This document shows, piece after piece, positions 37,481 to 48,740 of a stretch of 64,000 nt of DNA. Within the stretch, counting starts at the first letter, position 1; each line of letters begins with the position of its first letter. Source of the DNA: Penelope pileata (Eukaryota > Chordata > Aves > Galliformes > Cracidae); assembly GCA_013396635.1 (NCBI GenBank), contig WBMW01001603.1, positions 432,966-496,965 on the forward strand, written 5' to 3'. Position numbers and translations under genes: made by a program. The notes under the pieces are model-generated. The model was not told where the DNA came from, searched no databases, and saw only the letters and a list, made by a program, of their open reading frames with translations.

Positions 37481-40361
37481 GTAACGTTCAGGCAAGCAAT
37501 GAGTTCTGAATATTGTCACTTCAGTTATTCAAATTTAAAATTCTAAAAGTATCAAAGTGATTTTTTTTTTCTTTTTTTAAGCTCTAAACCACGTATTACT
37601 CCTCAGTTTTATTTATTATTAAATCAGTGTTTAGATCATTGCTTTTAGCATGTTATGACAGGGCAAACTGCTTTTTAGCTTTTTGGTTCTCTGTCAAATG
37701 GTGAACCTGGCTCCCTTTTGATCCACTCTCACAAAACCAAATCAGTTATTCACACACAGCTCGCTTCACAGTAGAATCATTTTCCAGATCATGAAATTTC
37801 AGTGCAGAGTGATAAAAAGATTAGGCTGGTGTAAGAGAGCAGATTAGAAGACAGCCTGGAGGAAAGAGTAAGATCTACTCCAAATCCCATATTCCCGGGC
37901 CTAGGGTCCTCTTGCCGGTCGTCACTGGTAAAATGGTAACATACAATTCCATTGTACAGTGCCATCAGTGCTATGGATTTGTAGGAACCTTTGTTTTGGT
38001 GTTCTTACTGAATTTAATGCCAAAGGTGGGCGACTGTGTACTGGGGCTGAGAAATTCCTAATGAGAGCAAGGCATCACTGCATTATTGGCTGGCCACTAG
38101 AAGATGTAGAAGAACAGTCAGTGCTGATTAACTTTGCCTGTTACACAAAGGTCAAGTGAGCAGACAGGACAAGGTGATGGGGAAGCACTGTTTGTGTGCC
38201 CCAGTGCTAAAGAGCCATTTAAAGCCAGAGACAGACAATGAACAGAGACCCACACAACTCTAAGGCACTGGAAAACACCCCAATTAAGTGAAAATTACCA
38301 TCCCCATTAAGTGGCAGCCATCACTGCATAATTGCTACCCAGGGAGGTATCCTGATTAAGAGCAGATGAAGTTTAGCACATCTTATGCAGTGGATTATTG
38401 CCTAGCTATGAAAGAAAGAAAAAACAACAACCCAGAAATAAGAGAGCAAGACACTTGGGTCTAAAGCTGGAGGCAGTCATTTTCACTGAATGAAATCAGA
38501 GGTTACGTGGGGATGCACTGATTTGGGGTGTCTTCCTCTCTTCAAGCATAAGGCCAGGGTCCTGCAGGGACTGTGGAGTGGACGTGTCCCTGCTCTGCCA
38601 CTTGTTTGTTCTCAGGTGAGAAAGCAGCGGAAGAGCCTGCCTGCCCAGCTGCTGCTTTGCCCAGTGTGGGATGGATTGCCTCTCATGCTCAGCCTTCTCT
38701 GCAGCACCCAGGGCAGCTCAAAAGCACCTTTCATTTAGCTAGAACCAGGCCCTGTTCCCACTTGAAATCCCCTGGCCTCAGTGAAGAGCGTGGCTTTGTC
38801 AAGCTAATGTGAGCTTTTTTTTTTTTTCCCTCTAACCCAGCAATTCCTCTTTCTTTGGAAAAGCTTTGACCTTTAAATGAAGGTGCATGCCAAGAAAAAT
38901 CCAGTGCTTGTTATCAAGACAATCTGTGGCACAGGCTGTGTGGTAATGTCCTCCCGAGGTGATGAATCAGATCTATCAGTGTCTAGATACTAAGGCCTTT
39001 TTTATCCTTGCAAACTCAGGGCTTTCCAAATCTTTAAGCCTGATCAGAGATAGAGCACTACAAGAGCTTGCTTAAATCTCAGCAAGTAGAAAAGGGGGCG
39101 AGGGAGAGAGAGCTCACATAAAATAAAGAACACCACTTTTTTAAGATAAAACATAACTCTAGGTACAATAAAAGCCTTTAGAGAACAGAAGAGATCTTTG
39201 TCAGGAATGTATCTCATTTAGTTCCATTGTCTCACTGCATGCTTTTCAGAAAGAAAGCCATTTATCTTGCCTTTTTTCTTTTCCCCAGTATTTTTTTTCC
39301 TCCTTTCCTGATGCCAATTTCCATTTCATTAGGAAATGAATCACTGATGAGGTGCTAGTCTTCTCTCCTTGCAAGCAGACCTCAAAAATGGGGTAGTCAG
39401 GAAAAAGAAAACAGTCTTATGGCCTAAAAGCAGAATGTTTTTACATGACCAGTTTTATTTCTGTTGTGCTGTGTCATAGATAGCTGTTGTTTAGTGTTTA
39501 TGGCAGGCAGGTTAATAATTCCAAGTCAGAATACCTAGGTTAGATACCTTCAACATGTGCTGACATCCCAAAGGGAGACATTTTCAAAGGGGAAAAACAA
39601 AGGACAGAAGAATTCCTAGATTTCCACACAATTTCCCCTGTGGATGCGATGAGCTGAACTTTCCTGGTTCACAGCACATCGCCAGAATGCTGAACCCATG
39701 TCCCTGCAAACCTCAGAGGGAACTCTCGCTTTCACAGTTAGTGTACAGAGCACATACTTGCGAGAGGAGTTACATGCCCAGACAAGGAGACAACCACATT
39801 TCTGTAGCTTGAGTACCCCTGTGATGAGGCATAATGCTGTCGTGGTTTTTGCAGAGAGAAGCAAACTCCCAGAAAAGCCATGTCAGCTTGAGTTTGACCT
39901 TTCATTCAACAATGATGCAGATATGGTATAGTCTACACCTCAATACCCTTAATCTGATGATCCCAGAAAAGTCAAGTCCTGACCCACCCAGCATTTCATT
40001 TTGCCTACCTCAACAGTGAGAGGTATTCCACAAAGAGAGAAAAAAGAAGACATTGCTTCCCCAGCTTCCGCATGAACTCATTCAACACTCAAACTCCATC
40101 AGCATGACATACAAGCAAAACTTGCTAGAAATGCCCATGAAAGCCCGAAAAACGTTTGTTATTTCCCAGCAGTATCAGTCTAGTAAAATGCATTTCTCCC
40201 TACCAATCTAGTCTCTTTTATAACTTCTGACAGCACTCCTACATAACTACCATGATGCTGCCTGAGTCTTCACAAATTCCAGTTGCAATTGTGTTGAACT
40301 GCACTTGGACAACTACAAAAGAAAACAATTAGCACTTGTAGAATCTTGTTCATCAGCATTA

Positions 40362-40765
40362 GGGCCACAAAGATGTTTTGGGGCCTGGAGCATCTCTCTT
40401 ATGAGGAAAGGCTGAGAGCCCTGGCACTGTTCAGCCTGGAGAAGAGAAGACCAAGGGGGCAATCTTACCAATGCTTATATATATCAATAGGGTGGGGGTC
40501 AGTGGATGGTGTCAGGCTCTTTTCAGCAGTGCCCAGCAACAGAGCAAGGGGCAACAGGCACAAACTGGAACACACGAAGTCCCATACAAACACAAGGAAA
40601 AACTGAGAGGGTGACAGAGCACTGGAACTGCTGCTCAGAGAGATGGTGACATCTCCTCCTCTGGAGATACTGAAAACCCACCTGGATGCTTCCCAATGTA
40701 ATGTGCTTTGGCAGGGGGGTTGGACTGGGGTCCAGAGGTCCTTTCCAACCCAACAATTCTGTGTT
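40362..40765 (+). mobile_element. CR1 LINE, 5'-truncated 3' end
   Basis: The segment follows the CR1 3' region in order: GGGCCTGGAGCATCTCTCTT, GAGGAAAGGCTGAGAG, TGTTCAGCCTGGAGAAGAGA, GGGGCAACAGGCACAAACTG, GGGTGACAGAGCACTGGAAC, GGAGATACTGAAAACCCACC, GGGGGGTTGGACTGGGGTCC, and finally TCCTTTCCAACCCAACAATT. It has small internal deletions, for example in the TTCTTCACTGT part and before the GGCAGGGGGGTTGG part. It is oriented plus, 5'-truncated as is normal for CR1, and has no intact coding capacity. CR1 is the dominant LINE of bird genomes, which is the main clue to the organism. Confidence 0.92.
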
Positions 40766-43422
40766 AAACGGTTAAGATATATAATGCACATCTTTATTTT
40801 ATACTTCTAAGTGGCTAACCTAAAGTGTCCGCCATTTAGAAATCATATAGCATTTTGCAAAAACACATCAGTACTGACACACTCACAAGATGTGCGCGAG
40901 CAGGGCTCACTGCTTGGACTCATATCATAAAAAAGCTTTGAACTGTTGCACTGGGAGGTTGATCAAACTCCTGCACAGCCACAGTTCCCACAAAGGCTTC
41001 TTATTTTGCAGATCCAGATTTACTAACCAGCAGTCAGATTTTCCAAAGAGCCAAAAATACCGCAGCCTTCTGTGCCTCCCTTCCTTTATTTTTTTTCCAA
41101 AAGCAATGCATATTCTTCGTGACTTGTATCCATTCCTACACAAGTGAAATATAAAACTTAACTTCACCTGCTACTACAAACAGGGCTGCTCATAACTTTA
41201 AGAGAGAATGCATAAGTAGAATAGCAACAGTGCTGGGACGGTGGTAACTCAGAGACGTGGGTAGCAATGATGAACTTAGTCCTAAGCCTGGCCCAATCGC
41301 CTTCTTTCTCTGTGTGCCTCCTTTTGCCTCTGTCAAATTCAGCTCATCTCCCCAAGGGCCTTTTTCACATGATGCAGGTAAAAAAGCCTAAGGCCATGGT
41401 TCAAGCTTGATTATCCATATAGCCTCTCAACGCATTAAAGAAAGCCCACCAAGTCACACTTAAAGCTGAGCACTATCCCATCTTCTACCTCTCTCACAAA
41501 GTGCTTTAGCTTTGCAAATTGTGTTGCCTTCTTGCTTGTTCTACGGTGAATCAGTCTGCATCTCAATACTGCTTGTAAAGCAGTAAGCCTACCATACTGA
41601 TTTTAACTTGCATTGTTTATTTGCACTCCTTGTCTGTCTCTGTCTTCCTTGCAGTCCCTGTTTTAATGTTTGTATTAAAGGACTTCCAGGTCAGGGACTA
41701 TCCTTATTCATACTGCCTTCTTTCTTTTTTTTCCCCCTCCCTCTGCATTTTCTGTATTCCTTTATTTGTAGTGCTTGCAGTGCAGAGAGTTTCAGTAATG
41801 AGTTTGAGTGTTTTTCCTTGTGGCTAGTTTTGTTTCCTCTGTTTCTGTTTTCTCTCCTTTACACTGGAGCAAATGAGGAAATCTCCAATGAATTGTGCAT
41901 CAGCCCATTGATTAAGTGGAGTACCTTTCCATGCAGTAATTACCACTGCCTAAGCTATACCCAAGCACAACAAATCATTTTTATTTCTGTACGCCCTGCA
42001 ACTTGGAGAAAGAAGAACTAGTCATGGATAGACAGCATATGAATTGCCAGAAAAATCCCAGGTTGTGTGCAGATCATTTATAACCCAGCCAGCCCAGTGT
42101 TTGCAGAGGCTTTTGCCCACTAAACATCTCATAAATCATTGACTTCCTTTAAAAAGATAACAATAATTTTAAAGAGGTAAGTGGGATTGGTCTGGATCAT
42201 TATATTCTCCCCTTAGGGCAGGGAGTTGAAAATTTTAATTTTCTTTCATCAATCTAAGTCACCACCCAAGGCTAGAGTGTGATGTTTTACTTCTCCTACT
42301 GGAAGCCTTAGGTAAGATGAGACCTAAGCACCCTCCACAGAGATCTCAAGTCTCTGCTCCACTTGTTCAGAAATTTGAATGGTAAGATGACTGAACACAC
42401 CACTGTGAGCTCTGTGTAATGCCCCCCTGCCAACCCTTCTGCGGGATCAAGGCTTAACACCACCAGCTGCAGAGCCCACTGTCTGTCTTCTTGTGGTGGG
42501 ATTATAAGAAAAGAGAAGGGGGTAGGGAGGCACCACGTCTGTGGTCAGGACTTCACAAACTGGAATGAGGGTGCAGGCATTACACAGCGCAGCCATAATG
42601 AGTTTGCTATGGTTTTAGTAGCACTGAATTCGCTGCACACGTTTTGTAGGGCTGATTTGTGCAGTGGGAATATAGAGTCTGGATATTTTTTCTAAACCCT
42701 TCAAATCTAGGTAAAGAAGAAAACATGACCACAAACTCAGATATGCAGCACTCAGGGAGAGGTTCCTAAAGCTGCACTTGCCCTCCAACCACGTGCCATG
42801 TTTGTGGTGGTGTAGAGCTGTCTCCCCTGTCAGTCAAGGACTGGATCCTTCACTGCATCTGGATCCCACTTTCTGTTTGCAGTTCTGTATTGGCACGGGG
42901 CACCAGCGGGCCTTCTCGTTATGTTTGTGCAACAGAGGACCCTGGAACCCTTGTTTATGATGCTCAGATGTCCTGCCATTCTAGCCACAACCACTAACAG
43001 AAACAAATGCAACCCTGAGTTGAGCAATTTTTTTTCAATATCTAGTGTTTTTTTCTTTTTGCAAAGACTACATCAATTTCATGTCTTCCCAAAATGCACT
43101 TATTATTTAAGATCATTTGCTGAATAATTTATATGACTAATTTAAATATGTGCATTGTTTCATTGTTATTTTTTATTGGAATTGACTTGTTTTTAGCCAT
43201 TTACAATCATTCTTGGTATTCCTATCAAGAACAGAGATCTTGCTGAGAGGAGCTGTGTGAAAAATGAGACACTGGATGACCCCTATAGTTCGTAACATTG
43301 TGGAAAAAATGTAAAAACAGATTGAGAAAGCAGAAGGCATTAAACAGGGAAGCTCAGAAAGCACAAGTGGAAAGGAAGAGTATTACAGAGCTACTAATGA
43401 CCAATGCTTAATCACGGCTTAC
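40766..43422. other. noncoding, no gene recognised
   Basis: No gene is supported. A perfect plus-strand donor (AAAGAG|GTAAGTGGG, intron from 42177) and a good one (CCTTAG|GTAAGATG, near 42311) lack strong upstream acceptors. The segment 42010-42260 is AT-rich and CNE-like. A frame of about 137 codons at 41608-42021 is pyrimidine-rich and gives a Cys/Phe/Leu-rich translation typical of T-rich noncoding DNA. Confidence 0.45.
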
Positions 43423-43550
43423 CTGGGGTTCCTGAGAGTTTTAGAGGGATCCTGGCATGAAGGAGTTCAGCACATCCACACTCGTGGGATGTTCCAGGCC
43501 TGAGGTACATCAGCTTTGAGCTTTCTAGTAGCAAGCTTCACATCTTCAGC
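43423..43550 (-). ncRNA. possible noncoding RNA exon
   Basis: On the minus strand, ATGACATCTCCTTTTTCAG is a textbook acceptor ending at 43551, with a plausible branch point (GAATGAC) just upstream. CCCCAG|GTAAGCC is a consensus donor (intron from 43422). The 128-nt interval is open in no frame from end to end. The best frame gives 27 codons and then TGA, so if transcribed it would fit a long noncoding RNA exon. It lies on the same strand as the possible first exon ending at 62211, but no link can be shown. A stronger exon-like stretch lies on the opposite strand 365 bp away. Confidence 0.25.
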
Positions 43551-43914
43551 CTGAAAAAGGAGATGTCATTCTAATATATCAAAGGATGAAGCAACTTGGA
43601 ACAGGCAACATTAGAAACCTATTTAATAACAATTTGATGTTCTGGCAACAGCTTGTGGCAGCATCAGTACAGTTAGGTTTCCAAGAGCAGCTGTGCACTA
43701 TAGCATACAGACAAGATGTTTCTCTCAGCTAAACTTCTGCCTGCTAAGATTGTTGTTGGCTTGTTAATGCTCGCATGTGAACTCGGGGCTGGAGGAAGGG
43801 GCTGTTGCTTGGGCAAAGCTGCTGGTTTTCCAGCCTAGCAAGTACTCAGTAACATGCAGAAGAGCAATGATGGCATGTTATACCAGATGTGCGAAGAACT
43901 ACTTATTTCTGCAG

Positions 43915-44056
43915 GCAAGAGGAAAGCCCATTGCCTTCTTAATTCATCTACTGACATTGCCAACGAAGTCCTGATTTTAGTACCAAATTTAGTGAGATTT
44001 TCCAAACCATGCATTTCCTACGGGCCACAGAAGGCAGCTGGGATAAAGGACTGCAG
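43915..44056 (+). other. possible internal exon
   Basis: The acceptor ACTACTTATTTCTGCAG ends at 43914 and the donor GACTGCAG|GTGAGTGC (intron from 44057) is a near-perfect consensus. One frame is open across all 142 nt and begins upstream at 43854. It would continue into an immediate stop past the donor, which is what a spliced exon often shows. The predicted peptide (for example NEVLILVPNLVRFSKPCISY) has no recognised domain. A second exon-like 48-nt stretch follows at 44213-44260, between a T-rich acceptor (TTGTTTTTGTTTTTGCAAG) and ATG|GTAAGG. Confidence 0.25.
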
Positions 44057-45479
44057 GTGAGTGCAAACAATGAACAAATCAGTTTGGTCCAAAGCACTTT
44101 TCCCAGCCTCAAAACAACCTTTGCCTTTCCAAGCCAAGCCCCCACAACGTGGCCTCAACACCCACTCTACAGGCCAGGAGGTAGCAGGGTTTGTTGTTTT
44201 TGTTTTTGCAAGAGACGGCCATCTGCAGCTCTGCATGGGCTCCAACATCCTCATCCCATGGTAAGGAAATGGGAAAGACACCACACCTTCCTGCCAGTTA
44301 CATACATTTGCTGTGCCATAATTACAAGTTTACACACTTGCGTAAACTTGCATAACTCAACAGTTATCATGGATGTTACCCCCACACCAGCACTCTTCAG
44401 GGAACAAACAGCAGCTGGCACCATACCTGAGGATGCAAATACAGACATGGTGACAGTACACTTCCAGGCAGGGGTGGACACACTGGGCTAACCTTCCCAG
44501 TTGTCCCTAACTACAACCTTCAGCACCCCGTTCAGGCTACAGAATTAAGTTCAGCAGGAGCACCACAGAGCATTTAAAGAAAAGGTATTTCAAAGAAAGG
44601 AAATTCAATCGGAAGAAAAGATTTTGAAAAGTATGGATGTATTTCTCAGAGTCACTGTTTCTACTCTTACAAACTGACAATGTTTGCTTTCTAAAATCTA
44701 ATACCAATTTGTAATGTTTTAAGAGGAGTATATTACATTTAGCTGGTTACCTAGGCTCCCTTGTAAATTAAACTGAAGCCCTCAGCAATACCTACCTTCC
44801 TTCTGTGCTTTGCCCTCTAATTATCTGTGGCATTAATTATCTAATGGGCAGTAACTCTACAGATCGCTGCTGTAGCTCAGCTGCTGCTCTTATTCCTCTC
44901 TCTCTTGAAGGTATTTCATACCTTACAAACAGTTTCAGTACAAGAAGCCAAAAGCAAAAAAAAAGATTTTTCTACACGTCTATACCTCCTCAATTCTTAC
45001 CTGCTTGCTGTCACTGCTGATTCCCAAAGCCTTATTCCCTTGCTATTTATATTTTTGCAGAACATAAGCCTGTTTTGTAGAACATGTAGCCTGGATGTGG
45101 ATGAGTTGTCTACCTCCAGCGTAATCCCGTCTGGAGCAATTTAACGGCAGCTGTCAATAGTGTAACCATGAATTTTTTTCATCGGAGAAAATGATTGCAA
45201 AATTGGATCATCACAGAGCCCATTTCAGTGAAAACACCAGCTTTTTTTTTTAAGCATAAACTCAATAAATGATGTTTCTAGTGTTAAATCATGCAATGTT
45301 AACTCACTGCTAATGGCACGAACGCATGCTCACTTCACAAACTACCACATTAAGACCCTCTGAAGAGAGGCAAAAAGGGATCTGAACAAATTTTTCAAGT
45401 CATCAACTCACCATGGAGTCAACTTAAAGCATTGATTAATAGGGCCCTTGCTATCCTAGCTGAACCTGTAAGTAGCTTA
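44057..45479. other. noncoding, weaker splice-like pairs
   Basis: Two further minus-strand exon-like intervals occur. One is 45001-45130 (acceptor AAATTGCTCCAG, donor GCAG|GTAAGAATT, one open frame of 43 codons). The other is 45412-45465 (acceptor TAAGCTACTTACAG, donor CATG|GTGAGTTG, all frames closed). The left half of a neuron-restrictive silencer (RE1) motif, TTCAGCACC, is at 44519-44528, but its right half is poor. No recognisable gene is present. Confidence 0.4.
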
Positions 45480-45760
45480 ATAAGACATCAAATATTCTAC
45501 TCAGGGTTTTTAGTTTAATACTTTTTTATTGATTTTTTTTAACAAGAAAATACAAGAACATTGTGCATATAAAGCAGTCTGTGCAAGGCCGTAATTTTGC
45601 ACAGACACATCAAAAGTAACATTCATCCATTTGGCACGTGTCACCGATCCGCGCGACCTTTAAACTGTAATTCAGCAAGAAAATTAAATATCTAGCAAAA
45701 AGCTTTGAAAGAACAATTCATTAGAGAGCACCTGGGACGTGCTGCATGCAGCATGGAGTC
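45480..45760. promoter_or_regulatory. AT-rich regulatory-like block with hairpin and E-box
   Basis: This AT-rich block contains a perfect 10-bp inverted repeat, GTCTGTGCAA (45577-45586) and TTGCACAGAC (45597-45606), with a 10-nt spacer. It also has a perfect CACGTG E-box (45635-45640) and, just after it, an unusual local cluster of CpGs (CACCGATCCGCGCGACC). CpG survival in otherwise CpG-poor DNA suggests constraint or low methylation. CACGTG binds bHLH factors of the MYC/USF/CLOCK type. No open frame is present. Regulatory function is inferred from composition and motifs only. Confidence 0.4.
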
Positions 45761-45939
45761 ACACACAGACACACAGCTAATGGGAAGCTGCTGACATCCT
45801 TCAGTGCCAGCGGCGAGCGTGACAACAGCCTTCTGTGGGCAGTGGGTCAACCTCTGCCGTACCTTTATGAGCCTCTCAGGAAAACAAAGCCGAGCAACTT
45901 CACCCATGTCATCCACTCCTTTCAGCTGCGTATAGGGCA

Positions 45940-46420
45940 CTCACAGACGTCATGCTATGTGCTCTGTGCTGCTCACTTCATTCCTTGCTTCTCTGCACCC
46001 CTCCGTCACGCAGAGCAGCCAGCCCCCAGCCTGGGTGTCCTTACCCAGCCCGTGCCCTAAACATGGTGCTTACTCTCTGCTGGCCTCCTCGGAGCTCCTG
46101 CTCTCCAGAGGCACAGCCACACAGCTTGAACAAGGTGCTCAGATGCTTCCATTTGCCTGGTTCCTGCTGGCAAGGACAACCTGCTCCCCCCACTGCTGCC
46201 CCTCAGCCAGCACCATTTGTCACGGTGCCCATGCTGCGTGGCTCCACGTCCTCGCGCTGGGCAGGAGAAGCAGTGCCTGCAGCAGCGGGCTGCTCGCTGG
46301 GCAGCCAGGTGGGTTTTGCTGTTTTATCTCACTTTGTTTTCAAACATCTTGCCTAGAGCAAAAGGCCTGGAGTCCCCACCACGGGGAAGCCCCACCATGC
46401 AAGGACCTTCCCCATGAGCT
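45940..46420. other. GC-rich block between two AT-rich blocks
   Basis: GC content rises clearly, with scattered CpGs (CCTCGGAGCTCC, CACGTCCTCGCGCTGGGC, GCAGCGGGCTGCTCGC). Long frames, including one of about 185 codons at 45957-46514, are open in several overlapping registers. That is the pattern expected when stop codons are rare, not evidence of coding. Their translations are rich in Ser, Pro, Cys, Ala and Leu and lack domains. A CCAG|GTGGGT donor-like site is at 46305-46314. It might be a minor promoter or an orphan GC-rich island. Confidence 0.35.
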
Positions 46421-46534
46421 GCAGCATAAGGCAGGCTTCAGCCCTGCTTTCAGCATCCTGAGCAGAAGTGCCTTCCCCTGTCCCACAGTGACCCGTTGTG
46501 ACATTGCTCAATAACAAGCACAGACTTGGGGGGA

Positions 46535-47130
46535 GGAGGGCTGGAATCATTAAATTGTAAATCCCTTTAAATGCAAAGATCAAAGGGAAAGTTTCAATCC
46601 AATGACACATAATTAAAAATGCAGACGTGAACAGCTTTGATTCATGAATGCTTATGCACTTTTAAATTGTTGCCAGGGAGATCAGGGCATGAGAAAATTA
46701 AAAACCATTACGCTTCAAAAGGATAAATGATTTTCACAGCTTTCTAACATTATTTCCTGTTGCGCAGATATTTGTGTGTTTTAACATTTCCCCCGCCCTG
46801 CCTGGGCAGATTAGTTCTGAAAAATGTTTTCCAGAAAACGTTCAGGACTCAATGAGATTAAAAGGAGATTAGTGAGCTGGTTGGATGGAGAGCTCCCATT
46901 GATAGTTAATGGTAAATGCCCAGGGCACTGAAGGAGGAACCCCCTCACGCACACATTTTGCCCTTTTATCCACGTTTTAATTCGAGGAGCTATGACCTTT
47001 AATTCGTTATTCTTTTCCTAATTGAGCCAGTACAATACAATACGATACGGGCCATAAGCCAAATCTCCCTGAAGTTAAAGGATATATTTCCATGACTGTA
47101 GTGGTTTCAATCTGTTTGTTTAACATTCCT
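46535..47130. promoter_or_regulatory. possible conserved enhancer-like element
   Basis: This block is dense in developmental factor motifs. It has a TCF/LEF-type AGATCAAAGGG (46577-46587) next to an octamer-like AAATGCAAA. Homeodomain cores include CATAATTAAAAA, TTAATTCGTTA and CCTAATTGAGCC. GATTA cores of the OTX/bicoid type occur (GCAGATTAG, GGAGATTAG), along with a nuclear-receptor half-site TATGACCTTTAA. A near-perfect 9-bp inverted repeat (46823-46831 and 46834-46842, AATGTTTTC/GAAAACGTT) encloses a STAT-like TTCCAGAA. There is no open frame of note and no repeat family. The combination resembles vertebrate conserved noncoding enhancers. Conservation itself cannot be seen here. Confidence 0.4.
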
Positions 47131-48239
47131 CACTTGTAGAAGTCAAAGCACTTAACTGAAAGGGAAAGGCTGCTTCTGACTTCACAAATTAAAAATTGAG
47201 ATATACAAAGTGCCTGATTCTCAAACATCGTATCACAGAGGCCAGAGTAAATCTGGGACCCTCAAGCTGCAGTAAATGCTCCCACCTCCAATCCATGCTC
47301 AGATCCATCCTGCTTCAACATGCACCTTCAGTGCTCCTAACCAGCATCAGGAAATCCTTTGGAGGGCTTTAAAAATCAGCCCAATCTCACCAGAGATAAG
47401 CAGTATTGCTTCCTATCTGCAAGTGTTTGGAGGTGAACTTCTTGGCCAGAAATCTATTGCTGAAATTCAGCTCTGAGTGGACAGTTTGCAAACAAGTTGT
47501 GCACAGCATTTTTGATAGTGACCTGAAAGCATCTGTGAAAACAACACAATCTTCAGTGCAAACTTAGCGCTGAACTCGCATTGCTTCTTAACCCCTGGCT
47601 GAACAAAGGGTGAGGATTGTCAGATGAAATATTGAAACTTGTATTGTACACAGCCAGATGTTAGCTGGCCACCCCCCTCTCCCTGTACAGTTGATGGAAT
47701 ACAGGGACAACTTATCCACAAATACGTATGAATGGAACTTCAGATGTCTCCATGTCGTGTCGACATCTTGTGTTTATGTATCTGCAGTTACATAGGATGA
47801 ATCCCAGTACTCAAAAGGTGTACTCATGCAAAGTAGGAGTAGCCCCAGGGGCACAGCAGCTGTAAATACACCAGAAATCCCATTCTGGTTATATGCTCCA
47901 GACCTTTAGGACTCCACTTTTCTTCAATAAAGTAAGATGCAGCTGAAATACGTCTGCGTTGGGCTGACTTGCTCCTCACCCTGCTGTGGCATTTCTCAGA
48001 CACCAGTCAAACCAACCTTCACACAATTTTCCCTAAGGGGGAAAAAACAGAGACAAGTAGCAGCAGACTAAGAGTACTGAACAGTTCAGCAGCCATTTGA
48101 TGTCGACAGCGAAACCCTTTTGTATTTGCATTTGAACCAGACATGGTTTCTGAATGACACCAGGCTACCTCTGCTAAATGTCTCCAGCTAGCAGCCAGCT
48201 GAGATTCAGCATAAGGGACCATTCAAAAAACGCACTGGT
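47131..48239. other. noncoding, no gene recognised
   Basis: I see no gene, RNA or repeat family. Short frames are motif-free. Confidence 0.5.
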
Positions 48240-48740
48240 GCCTGCCTTTGTTACCCACACATTGTGTGATCACCTCTTCAACATCTTTATCAGTGATCAG
48301 CACAGCGGGACTGGGTGCAGCCTCAGTAAGTTTGCTGATGACACCAAGCAGAGTGGTGCAGCTGACACAACAGAAGGAAGGGATGCCATCCAGAGAATCC
48401 TGGACAGGCTTGAGAAGTGGGCCCATGGGAACCTAAGGAGGTCTGACAAGGCCAAAGTGCGTGGGGTTGCACTTGGGTTGAGGCAATCACAGATACATGA
48501 ACAGACTGGGAGAACTCCTTGAAAGCAGCCCTGCAGAGAGGGAGTTTGGGGGTCCTGGTAGATAAAAAGCTTGACACAAGCCAGCAGTGTGCACCTGCAG
48601 CCCAGAAAGCCAACTGCATCCTGGGCTGCATCAACAGAGGGGTGGCAGCAGGGCGGGGAGGGGACTGTCTGTTCCTCTCTGCTCTGTCAGGTTCGGAGAA
48701 AAGATGCAAAGACAGCCCTGCATCATGAATCTGAGCTCAG
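48240..48740 (+). pseudogene. CR1 LINE ORF2 fragment (reverse transcriptase end)
   Basis: This is a decayed piece of CR1 ORF2, the open frame that encodes endonuclease and reverse transcriptase in the family. In one frame (about 48260-48520) the translation shows the reverse-transcriptase active-site region: LFNIFISD, then CSLSKFADDTK, in which FADD corresponds to the catalytic (F/Y)xDD motif, then DRLEKWA. After about 48520 the homology moves to another frame (LGVLVDKKLDTSQQC, then AQKANCILGCINRGVA), so at least one frameshift separates the two parts. The canonical CR1 stretch is also altered around 48440-48510. It is a dead fragment with no function of its own. Its divergence is greater than that of the 53.3 kb copy as judged by eye. 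Confidence 0.88.

Larger units (their letters stand above)
34276..40361. other. noncoding, no gene recognised
   Basis: Other than the MIR-like piece and the open stretch at 37061-37480, no gene or RNA stands out. A plus-strand donor CTCAG|GTGAGAAAG (intron from 38616) follows a pyrimidine-rich acceptor ending at 38546. Together they would give a 69-nt exon, though the donor sequence itself overlaps a second acceptor-like tract. T runs occur at 37561-37580 and 38815-38827. Confidence 0.45.

Noticed and set aside
40465..40791. Minus-strand frame of about 108 codons across the 40.4 kb CR1
   Set aside because: It is antisense to a clear CR1 3' region and not a gene.
44519..44537. RE1/NRSF-like silencer site beginning TTCAGCACC
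   Set aside because: Only the left half matches. The right half (GTTCAGG) departs too far from the consensus.
45957..46514. Open frame of about 185 codons, the longest in the window
   Set aside because: Several overlapping frames are open in the same GC-rich block, which indicates few stop codons by composition. The translation is low-information and rich in Ser, Pro, Cys and Ala.
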